A program made the translations under genes and the position numbers. Positions 19,816-29,531 of a stretch of 44,577 bases of DNA are shown here, in pieces. Every line of letters begins with the position of its first letter. Position 1 is the stretch's first letter. The DNA comes from Actinomycetota bacterium (GTDB lineage Bacteria; Actinomycetota; Acidimicrobiia; IMCC26256; JACPCJ01). The stretch is from the NCBI GenBank assembly GCA_016179865.1, contig JACPCJ010000056.1, forward strand, positions 1 through 44,577. Direction: 5' to 3'. Below the pieces are notes generated by a model that worked only from the letters and a program-made list of their open reading frames with translations, was not told the origin of the DNA and searched no databases.

Positions 19816-19866
19816 GCTTTTGGGTGCCGAACTGGCCCGTCAGGGGCCAGTTCGGCACCCAAAAGC
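19816..19866. terminator. Perfect 23-bp stem / 5-nt loop hairpin without U-tract (putative I-shaped terminator)
   Basis: GCTTTTGGGTGCCGAACTGGCCC-gtcag-GGGCCAGTTCGGCACCCAAAAGC, 13 nt after the scramblase-like stop. Confidence 0.75.
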
Positions 19867-19909
19867 ATCGGGGGAGGGTCTGCGACCGGCGTCGGTACAC
19901 TCGGCTCTC

Positions 19910-21091
19910 GTGTCTGAGCACGCCCCGGGCGACCTCGCCTGCCTCGACTACGCCGCCACGACGCCCCTGCGGCCCGAGGCGCTGGCAGCCATGGAGCCGG
20001 TGTGGCGCGAGAACTTCGGGAACCCGTCGGGCACCCACGAGATCGCCCGGCGTGCGAAGACGATCATCGAGGAGGCCCGCGAGCAGGTGGCGGCCGACCT
20101 GGGGTGCGAGCCCCGGGAAGTCGTCTTCACCGGCGGCGGGAGCGAGGCCGACAACCTGGCCCTGAAGGGCGCCGCCTGGGCCGCGCGGGAGCAGGGCCGG
20201 GGCGAAGTGATCGTCGTGTCGGCCTTCGAGCATCACGCCGTCCTTGACGCCGCCGAGCGCCTGTCCCGGGGCGGCTTCGAGGTCCGCCACGCCCCCGTGT
20301 CGGCGGGGGGCGTCGTCGACCTCGACGCCCCCGTGGATCTGCTGGACGACCGCACCAGCGTGGTGTCGGTGATGCTCGTCAACAACGAGGTGGGAACGAT
20401 CCAGCCGTTCGACGAGGTCGCCACTCTGGTGCGCGAGCGGGCGCCGCGGGCCGTGCTCCACACCGACGCCGTCCAGGCGCCTCAGTGGTGCGACGTGGCC
20501 GGGGCCACCGCCGGAGCCGACCTCGTCGCTGTTTCCGCCCACAAGTTCGGCGGGCCCAAGGGGACGGGCGCGCTCGTCGTCCGGGGCTCGACCCGGCTCG
20601 TGCCCCTCGTCGACGGCGGGGGTCAGGAGATGGGCCGCCGTTCCGGCACCCACAACGTGGCCGGGATCGCCGGGCTGGCGGCGGCGTTGCGAGCGACGGC
20701 CGAGGGCCGGGAGCAGGAGGCCACGCGCATCGGCAGCCTCCGGGACCGTCTCGCCAAGGGCATCACCGAGGCCATCCCCGACGCCTGCTTCAACGGCGAC
20801 CGGGCCTTCCAGACGGCAGGGATCTGCCACGTCGGATTCCCGGGTGTCGAGGCCGAGACCCTCCTCCTGATGCTCGACCGCGACGGCGTGTGCGCCGCCG
20901 CCGGCTCGTCGTGCCAGTCGGGCTCGACCGAGCCCTCCCACGTGCTCTTGGCGATGGGCGTGCCCCGGGCCGAAGCCCTGTCGTCGATCCGGCTCACCCT
21001 CGGCTGGCCCTCGACCGACGCCGACGTCGACCGCGCCCTCGAGGTCATCTCGGCCGCGGTCGAGCGCCTCCGGGCCCGACCCACCCGCTGA
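19910..21091 (+). CDS. Cysteine desulfurase (NifS/IscS class)
   Basis: CLDYAATTPLRPEALAAMEPVWRENFGNPSGTHEIAR...VVSAFEHHAVLDAAERL...AVSAHKFGGPKGTGALVVRGSTRLVPLVDGGGQEMGRRSGTHNVAGIAGLAAAL...AAGSSCQSGSTEPSHVLLAMG; GTG 19910 preceded by TACACT-N8. Confidence 0.94.
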   Translation: MSEHAPGDLACLDYAATTPLRPEALAAMEPVWRENFGNPSGTHEIARRAKTIIEEAREQVAADLGCEPREVVFTGGGSEADNLALKGAAWAAREQGRGEVIVVSAFEHHAVLDAAERLSRGGFEVRHAPVSAGGVVDLDAPVDLLDDRTSVVSVMLVNNEVGTIQPFDEVATLVRERAPRAVLHTDAVQAPQWCDVAGATAGADLVAVSAHKFGGPKGTGALVVRGSTRLVPLVDGGGQEMGRRSGTHNVAGIAGLAAALRATAEGREQEATRIGSLRDRLAKGITEAIPDACFNGDRAFQTAGICHVGFPGVEAETLLLMLDRDGVCAAAGSSCQSGSTEPSHVLLAMGVPRAEALSSIRLTLGWPSTDADVDRALEVISAAVERLRARPTR

Positions 21092-21113
21092 GACGGTCGA
21101 CGTGCCAGTCAGC

Positions 21114-22139
21114 ATGCGGGTGCTCGTGGCCATGAGCGGCGGGGTGGACTCGTCGGTCGCCGCCGCCCTGCTCCGAGACGAGGGTCACGACGCCGTCGGC
21201 GTCACCCTCAAGCTCTGGGGCGGCGAGTCCGACTCCGGGTGCTGCTCGGTGAGCGACGTGGAGGACGCCCGCCGGGTGGCCGCCCAGCTCGGGATCGCGC
21301 ACTACGTCTTCAACCTGACCGACGACTTCACGGCCTCGGTGGTCGACCCCTACCTCGCCGACCACGCCTGGGGCCGCACGCCGAACCCGTGCGTGGAGTG
21401 CAACCGCTCGATCAAGTTCGGGCGCCTCCTGGAGCGGGCGATCGACATGGGCTTCGACGCCGTGGCCACGGGTCACCACGTGCGAGTGCGGGACGAGGGG
21501 GCGGCGCGTCGCCTGCTCCGGGGCTCGGACGCGGCCAAGGACCAGTCGTACGTGCTCTACATGCTGGGCCAGCCCGAGCTGTCCCGTTCGCTGTTCCCCA
21601 TTGGCGAACTGACCAAGGACGAAGTCCGTCGGGTGGCCGCCGACCTCGGCCTGCGGACGGCCGCCAAGGCCGAGAGCATGGACGTGTGCTTCATCAAGCG
21701 TGGTGACCGCTCCCGGTTCCTCGCCGACCACCAGGTGTTCCGGCCCGGCGTGATCGCCGACGTGTCCGGGCATCCGCTCGGCACCCACGAGGGGTTCGCC
21801 CGGTTCACCGTGGGCCAGCGCCGGGGGGTGGGGGTGGCGACGGGGGAGCGGCGGTATGTGGTCGCCGTCGACGCCCCGACGGCGACGGTCACGCTCGGGT
21901 CGCGCGACGACCTGCTGCGCGAGACGGCGCCCGTGGAGCAGCTCCGCTTCGTGCACGAGCCCCCGCCTCCGGGCGAGCCGCTCACCTTCCAGACCCGCGC
22001 CCACGGGGCCCTGGCCCCCGGCGTGCTCGACGGCGAGACGGTCGTGTGGAACGAGCCCCAGCCCCGCGTGGCCCCCGGCCAGGTCATCGCCTGGTACCGG
22101 GGCGACGAGCTGCTCGGCGGCGGCATCGCCGCCCCATAA
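21114..22139 (+). CDS. mnmA: tRNA 2-thiouridine synthesizing protein MnmA (TrmU)
   Basis: MRVLVAMSGGVDSSVAAALLRDEGHDAVGVTLKLWGG...PNPCVECNRSIKFGRLLERAIDMGFDAVATGHHVRV...AKDQSYVLYMLGQPEL. Confidence 0.95.
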   Translation: MRVLVAMSGGVDSSVAAALLRDEGHDAVGVTLKLWGGESDSGCCSVSDVEDARRVAAQLGIAHYVFNLTDDFTASVVDPYLADHAWGRTPNPCVECNRSIKFGRLLERAIDMGFDAVATGHHVRVRDEGAARRLLRGSDAAKDQSYVLYMLGQPELSRSLFPIGELTKDEVRRVAADLGLRTAAKAESMDVCFIKRGDRSRFLADHQVFRPGVIADVSGHPLGTHEGFARFTVGQRRGVGVATGERRYVVAVDAPTATVTLGSRDDLLRETAPVEQLRFVHEPPPPGEPLTFQTRAHGALAPGVLDGETVVWNEPQPRVAPGQVIAWYRGDELLGGGIAAP

Positions 22140-22148
22140 CCCCAAACT

Positions 22149-23915
22149 TTGGATCTTCGCGTGTCCTATAGGGGGGTAGACACCCAAAGTTCGAGGCGGG
22201 GGGACTCGCCGGACGCCTTGTGGCGGCGGCGGTTCCGGGCGGCCCGGGTCAGCTTGCCCGCCTGGGCCCGCGAGGCGCCGGAGCGGTGCGTCTACGCCTC
22301 CAACGCGTCGGGGAAGTGGGAGGTCTACGCCTGGAACCTCGCCGCCGACGAGCACCGCCAGGTGACCGACCGCCCGGAAGGCACGCTCCGGGCGAAGCCC
22401 GACCCCACGGGCGAGCAGATCTGGTGGTTCGACGACGACCAGGGCAATGAGTACGGCCGGTGGGTGCTCGAGCCCTTCGCAGGCGGTGACGGGCCGCGGC
22501 CCGCGGCCCCCGACCTGGCCCCGGCGTACGGGGCAGGGCTGGCCCTCGCCCCCGGCCTGGCGGTGATCGGGCGCTCCGACGACGGGGGCACCACCATCCA
22601 CGCTGTCCGAGGAGACGGCCCGGCCGAGCTGCTGTACGAGCACCGGGAGGACGCCGGGGTCGGGGGGCTCTCGCGAGACGGCGCCCTCCTCGCCATCACC
22701 CACTCCGAGCACGGCGACTCCCGTCACCCCGACCTGCGGGTGCTCGACCTTGCCGGCCTGTCGGTAGCCGACCTCTCCGACGGGCCGGGGCGGGGCCTGT
22801 ACCCGCTCGGCTGGTCCCGCGTCCCGGGCGACCAGCGCCTTCTCGTCGAGCACGAGCGGGGGGAACAGGCCCGTCCCCTCGTGTGGTCGCCCGAGACGGG
22901 CGAGGAAGTGCTCGTGGAGGTCGACCTGCCCGGCGAGGTGAGCGCGTCCTGGTACCCCGACGGCGAGTCGCTGCTCCTCGTCCACGACTTCCGGGGCCGG
23001 AGCGAACTCTTCCGCCACGACCTCGCCACCGGCGCCCTCGAGCCGCTGCCGACCGAGCCGGGGACGGTCACCGGGGCCCGGATCCGTCCCGACGGCGAGC
23101 TGTGGTACTCGTGGTCGAGCGCCGGGCGGCCGCCCGAGGTTCGCCGCAGCGCCACCGCTGACGGGGTCCTCCTGCGCCCACCTGGCGAGGGAGCCCCGCC
23201 AGGCGTGGCTTACGACGACCTCGCCGTCGACGGGGTGCATGGCTTCCGCCCCGAGAGCCACGACGTCGACGCCTTCGCGCCCGAGGCCCAGGCGTGGGCC
23301 GACCACGGCTTCGCCGTCGCCCTCGTCAACTACCGGGGGAGCACCGGCTACGGGCGGGAGTGGCGGGACGCCATCGAAGGGCGCCCCGGCCTCACCGAGC
23401 TGGAAGACGTCGCCCGGGTGCGCGACCACCTGGTCGCCGCCGGTCTCGCCGACCCGGAGCGGACGGTGCTGGCCGGCCACTCGTGGGGCGGCTACCTCAC
23501 CCTCCTCGGCCTCGGAACCCAGCCCGAGCGGTGGGCGCTCGGCATCGCCGGCGTGCCCGTGGCCGACTACCTCGCCGCCTACGAGGACGAGATGGAACCC
23601 CTGAAGGCGTTCGACCGGGCCCTCTTCGGGGGGAGCCCCGACGACGTTCCGGAGAAATACGTCGAGCGATCACCCATCACGTATGTGGATCACGTGCGGG
23701 TGCCCGTGATGATCCTGGCGGGGGAGAACGACCCCCGCTGCCCCATCCGCCAGATCGACAACTACCTGGGCCGGCTCGCCGGCCTCGGGAAGCCCCACGA
23801 GGTGTACCGCTACGACGCCGGCCACGGCTCTCTCGTCATCGAGGAGCGCATCCGCCAGGTCGAGGCCATGATCGCCTTCGCCGCCCGCCACCTCGGCACG
23901 GCCGAGCCCGCATAG
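22149..23915 (+). CDS. S9-family prolyl oligopeptidase-like serine peptidase (start uncertain, TTG 22149 or further 3')
   Basis: Beta-propeller-like N-terminal part; VNYRGSTGYGREWRDAIEG...VLAGHSWGGYLTLLGLGTQPERWALGIAGVPVADY...AGENDPRCPIRQIDNY...YDAGHGSLVIEERI. Confidence 0.9.
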   Translation: MDLRVSYRGVDTQSSRRGDSPDALWRRRFRAARVSLPAWAREAPERCVYASNASGKWEVYAWNLAADEHRQVTDRPEGTLRAKPDPTGEQIWWFDDDQGNEYGRWVLEPFAGGDGPRPAAPDLAPAYGAGLALAPGLAVIGRSDDGGTTIHAVRGDGPAELLYEHREDAGVGGLSRDGALLAITHSEHGDSRHPDLRVLDLAGLSVADLSDGPGRGLYPLGWSRVPGDQRLLVEHERGEQARPLVWSPETGEEVLVEVDLPGEVSASWYPDGESLLLVHDFRGRSELFRHDLATGALEPLPTEPGTVTGARIRPDGELWYSWSSAGRPPEVRRSATADGVLLRPPGEGAPPGVAYDDLAVDGVHGFRPESHDVDAFAPEAQAWADHGFAVALVNYRGSTGYGREWRDAIEGRPGLTELEDVARVRDHLVAAGLADPERTVLAGHSWGGYLTLLGLGTQPERWALGIAGVPVADYLAAYEDEMEPLKAFDRALFGGSPDDVPEKYVERSPITYVDHVRVPVMILAGENDPRCPIRQIDNYLGRLAGLGKPHEVYRYDAGHGSLVIEERIRQVEAMIAFAARHLGTAEPA

Positions 23916-24057
23916 GCGGTGCCGTGGGGAAGCGGCCGGGCGCTTCACGCCACGTAGTCGTCGTGATTCCGCTGACGCGCCGCCGCGATCACGACGTCTG
24001 CGCGGCAGGAAACGGCCCGGGCGACGTTGGCCGTCACTTCCGATGGCTGAGTCGCTA

Positions 24058-24954
24058 TCAGATGGGGAGGCGCCGCCGAGCGGCCTCGCGCAGGGCAGCC
24101 CCCGGGCGGGCGAGGCTCACGATGACCGCGGCCGCCTGGGCGACGTCCACCTCTCGGCGGTTGCGGCCAACGACCGGCACCGGCAGGGGTTGGGTGAGCG
24201 AGGCCGCGAGTTCGCCACCGCGGGCGCCCAGACGGAGGTCGACCGCATCGCCCGGCCAGGGCTCGGGTGGCGGTCCGAGTGCGCCGAGGTGATCGCGGGG
24301 GAGCAGGATCGGGTGGGCGAGCGTGAGCGGGTCGTGGACGACGACCCCGCCAGGAACGAACACCAGCCAGCGCCGTGAGAGGGCGTGGAGGGAGCGCCCG
24401 AGGACGGCGACCACGGGAACGCCCGCCAGCAGGGCCAGGACTCCGGCACCCCAGCGCTCGGAAGCCAAGAGCAAGGGGGCGGCAGCCAGCGCGGCGCCGA
24501 CCAACAGCGTGGCCAGCGGGGCGAGGGCGAAGCGCACGGCGGGCGGGGAGCGCAGGGGTGACCGGCGCTCGTCGCCGTAGGCGCCGCCGTTTACGAACGG
24601 GCCCGCCACCTCGGGCGTGAGGCAGAGCCCCGTCACCAAGAGCGCGTGGACGAGGGCGGGCAGCGCGTCGGCGAGATCGCGGCCGGGGGTGGTTGCCACC
24701 GCCACGCCGAGGCTGAGGGGGCCGAGCAGGCGGACGCCGGTCAGGCCTGCCGGCCGCGGGGCGAGCACGGCGACGACGCCGGCGCCCCAGGCGGCCCAGG
24801 CCAGGGCCTCGGCGACGGCGTCCTCGGGGCCCGTCCAGGGTTCGAGGGCGGAGGCGAGCGGGGGCGCAAGGGCCACCGGCAGCCCGAGCCAGAGCACCCG
24901 GAGGGTCCACAGGAGGAGCCGCTCGTTCCGGTCGTTCCGTTCCGGGGTGGCCAT
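24058..24954 (-). CDS. Hypothetical multi-TM membrane protein
   Basis: 298-aa ORF with several hydrophobic segments; -10-like TATAAG/TAGTAT upstream. Confidence 0.75.
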   Translation of the reverse strand: MATPERNDRNERLLLWTLRVLWLGLPVALAPPLASALEPWTGPEDAVAEALAWAAWGAGVVAVLAPRPAGLTGVRLLGPLSLGVAVATTPGRDLADALPALVHALLVTGLCLTPEVAGPFVNGGAYGDERRSPLRSPPAVRFALAPLATLLVGAALAAAPLLLASERWGAGVLALLAGVPVVAVLGRSLHALSRRWLVFVPGGVVVHDPLTLAHPILLPRDHLGALGPPPEPWPGDAVDLRLGARGGELAASLTQPLPVPVVGRNRREVDVAQAAAVIVSLARPGAALREAARRRLPI

Positions 24955-24966
24955 GGGGGCCGTTCT

Positions 24967-24972
24967 TATACT
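24967..24972 (+). promoter_or_regulatory. -10 element TATACT for 25006 CDS, overlapping the divergent -10 of 24954 CDS
   Basis: ttcttatactacg, AT-rich island in GC-rich context. Confidence 0.5.
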
Positions 24973-25005
24973 ACGAGCGCCCTCGCCCCCCGCTCCGGTG
25001 GAGTC

Positions 25006-25230
25006 ATGCCTGACGTTCGGCTCGTCGACCTTCAGCTCATCCGCCGCTACAGCTTGGCGGTCCGCCAGGAATCGGCCGACGCCGCCGAACTGCTCGAAGT
25101 CCTCGACGCCGACCGGGCCGCGCTCCAGAAGGCGGTGAAGGGTCGGGCTCCCCGAGCCCGGAGCACCAGCACGGGGCGCGCCAGTCGCACCTCGACCAGT
25201 CGCACCTCGACCACCCGCCGGGCGCGATGA
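25006..25230 (+). CDS. Small hypothetical protein (74 aa) with Ser/Thr/Arg repeat tail
   Basis: SD-like GGTGGA; MPDVRLVDLQLIRRYSLAVRQESADAAELLEVLDADRAALQKAVKGR...; ATGA overlap with next gene. Confidence 0.55.
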   Translation: MPDVRLVDLQLIRRYSLAVRQESADAAELLEVLDADRAALQKAVKGRAPRARSTSTGRASRTSTSRTSTTRRAR

Positions 25231-26171
25231 CCCCCCGTCCTCGAACCCTCACCGCGGGGCTCCCGACCTCGATCGGGAGCCTGCCCCACGTCGACGCCGC
25301 CGCCGCCGCCCAGCTCGTCCTCGCCAAGCAACCGACGCTCCCGGCGGTTCCCGAGCTTCCCGGCCTCAGGCCCGCCGAAGGAATGATCGAGCGCTGGCTC
25401 CGCTTCGATGACCCTGCCAACGTGCAGATCGACGAAGAGGCGAACGCCGGCGCCTTCGCCTTCGTTGCCGCCGCGGCCGCCGACCCGCCGCGGGCCGTGA
25501 AGGCCCAGGTGGCGGGGCCCCTCACCCTCGGCGTGGCTCTGGTCGACTCCGGGATCGCCCCGACGGAAGCCTTTGAGCGCGCTGCCCGCCTTTCGGAAGC
25601 GGCGGCGGCGGCGACGGTCGGGTTTCTGGCCAAGCGCCTCCCCCACTCAGAGGCGGTGCTCTTCCTCGACGAGCCGGCGCTGACGGCGTGGGCCTCCGAC
25701 TCGGCTCCCATCGAACGGGAGCAGGCCGTCGACATTCTCTCTGGGGTGCTGGCCGGCATCGATGCCGTGACCGGTGTGCACGTGTGCGGCGAGGGCGACC
25801 GGCGCATGGCGATCGAGGCCGGCCCGGCCATCGTGGGCTTCGAAGTTCGCCCGTCGGTGCTTGACGACGGCGTGGCCATCGCCCGCTACCTCGACGCCGG
25901 GGGCTGGATCGCCTGGGGAGCCGTCCCCACCGACCGCCCCGTCGGCGAGCGCGTCGAGCACTGGTGGAAGGCCCTGGTGTCGCTGTGGTGCGACCTCACT
26001 CGGGGCGGGTGCGACCCCGTCACCCTGCGGACCCAGGCCCTCATCACGCCGGCGTGTGGGCTCGCCGGCCACTCGGAGGACCAGGCGGCGACGATCCTCG
26101 ACCTGTGCGTCGAGATCGGCGAGCGGGTCCGCGAGCAGGCCATCGCCACCCGCCTCACGGTGGGTGCCTGA
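25227..26171 (+). CDS. Cobalamin-independent methionine synthase (MetE C-terminal)-like / UROD-like protein
   Basis: TSIGSLPHVDAAAAAQLVLAKQPTLPAVPELPGL...KAQVAGPLTLGVAL...FLDEPAL...GVHVCGEGDRRMAIEAGPAIVGFE...ITPACGLAGHS; located just upstream of ligA. Confidence 0.85.
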   Translation: MTPRPRTLTAGLPTSIGSLPHVDAAAAAQLVLAKQPTLPAVPELPGLRPAEGMIERWLRFDDPANVQIDEEANAGAFAFVAAAAADPPRAVKAQVAGPLTLGVALVDSGIAPTEAFERAARLSEAAAAATVGFLAKRLPHSEAVLFLDEPALTAWASDSAPIEREQAVDILSGVLAGIDAVTGVHVCGEGDRRMAIEAGPAIVGFEVRPSVLDDGVAIARYLDAGGWIAWGAVPTDRPVGERVEHWWKALVSLWCDLTRGGCDPVTLRTQALITPACGLAGHSEDQAATILDLCVEIGERVREQAIATRLTVGA

Positions 26172-26237
26172 GTTTCTCCAGCGTCTGAGGCGCGTTACGG
26201 CGCGCATTCGCACTTAACTCACCGCAGACGCAGGTAG

Positions 26238-28286
<2,049 letters not shown>

Positions 28287-28688
28287 CTATCCCACGCGGA
28301 ACGTCCAGGAGAAGCTGGCGCCGTCATCGCGGGTCTTGGCCTTGTCCCAGTAGACGACGGTGATGCGGTGGGTGCCGGCGCGGAACTCCCGGATCTCCTT
28401 GCCCGGGCCGGGGCTGAAGAAGACCTGTCCCAGCGACTCGACGCTGGTGGCCTGGAAGCCGGGGATCTCGCGGCCGTCGATCATCAGCACGCCGGTGTGG
28501 TCGTCGGAGAGGTCGACGCCCACGTTTCCCTGGGGCGCGATCAGCGCCCCGTCGGTGGGGATGATGCGTTGGATGGCGTCGGGGAGCGTGACCTCGTCAG
28601 ACTCGGCGGCGAGGAAGCCGGCGACGACGAGGCCGATGGCGGACGCAACCGCCACCGCCATCAGTCCGCTGCGCACGTAGGGGTGCAT
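28287..28688 (-). CDS. Hypothetical protein with N-terminal TM/signal
   Basis: 133-aa ORF; MHPYVRSGLMAVAVASAIGLVVAGFLAAE... Confidence 0.75.
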   Translation of the reverse strand: MHPYVRSGLMAVAVASAIGLVVAGFLAAESDEVTLPDAIQRIIPTDGALIAPQGNVGVDLSDDHTGVLMIDGREIPGFQATSVESLGQVFFSPGPGKEIREFRAGTHRITVVYWDKAKTRDDGASFSWTFRVG

Positions 28689-28704
28689 CGGTCCGCTCCG
28701 CGTC

Positions 28705-29064
28705 TCAGTTCAACGACGCGTCGGGGAGGTGCGTCTCGGGAAAAGCAGACAGGGCGAGGCCAAGGAGCACGAGACCCCCGGTGGATGCCCCGAGCACGAG
28801 CAGCCGTGGGATGAGATCGAGGGATGGGTTCAAGAGCCCGATCACGAACACGCTGGCCTCCCAGAGGGTGAGGAACATGAATGCCCCGTGGCGCCGGCGG
28901 ACGAGCGCCGCGCAAAAGGGGAACTTCGCCAGCAAGAAGGCAGGCACGAGAGGCGGCGCGTTCCCGACGAAGAGGACACCTCCGAGGAGGGCGACGTTCT
29001 CGAGGGCGAGAAACCCGGCCGCAGCGGGAAGCGCCCAGTCACGGTCTCGCTGGCGTGCCGTCAC
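28705..29064 (-). CDS. Small multi-TM membrane protein
   Basis: 119-aa ORF; GTG 29064 with TACGGT-N7 upstream. Confidence 0.75.
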   Translation of the reverse strand: MTARQRDRDWALPAAAGFLALENVALLGGVLFVGNAPPLVPAFLLAKFPFCAALVRRRHGAFMFLTLWEASVFVIGLLNPSLDLIPRLLVLGASTGGLVLLGLALSAFPETHLPDASLN

Positions 29065-29098
29065 TCGCCCGACCGTACCAGCGGCGTGCCGCCTGGAT

Positions 29099-29455
29099 TC
29101 ACCGGACGGGCCGGGGGTCCTCGTCGACGATCATGCGGGAGAGGCGCCGGTGGAAGACCTCGATCCGCGTGCGCACTTCGGAGTCGGGCAGGTCGTCGTA
29201 GACGGCCTCCAAGACCTTGTAGAGCCGCTGGTACACGTGGGCCTCCACGTCGTAGGCGAGGTGTTTGTCGATGGGCGCCATCCCCATGCGGAGCAGCACG
29301 GCGGCGAAGACCTTGGCGATCATGAGGGGGAGGCGGTCGCCGGTTCGCTCGGTTTCCGACTCCAGGAAGTCGACGAGGCGCTCCATGGCCGGGCGGTTCC
29401 ACATCTCGCCCCGCTCGATGAATCCCTCGAGCGCCGCCACCACCTCCGGGTTCAT
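29099..29455 (-). CDS. Hypothetical protein
   Basis: MNPEVVAALEGFIERGEMWNRPAMERLVDFLESETERTGDRLPLMIAKVF...; ATG 29455 with TACCTT-N7 upstream. Confidence 0.75.
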   Translation of the reverse strand: MNPEVVAALEGFIERGEMWNRPAMERLVDFLESETERTGDRLPLMIAKVFAAVLLRMGMAPIDKHLAYDVEAHVYQRLYKVLEAVYDDLPDSEVRTRIEVFHRRLSRMIVDEDPRPVR

Positions 29456-29531
29456 GGTGCGAAAGGTACCGGACTCCACCCGATCGCAGCCGATGGGTAC
29501 GTCGATGTTACGGGTGTGGCTTATGATGGAA

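Noticed and set aside
23945-24058. Short minus-strand ORF ending in ...NHDDYVA downstream of the membrane protein
   Set aside because: About 30 codons, no family resemblance and no convincing start signal
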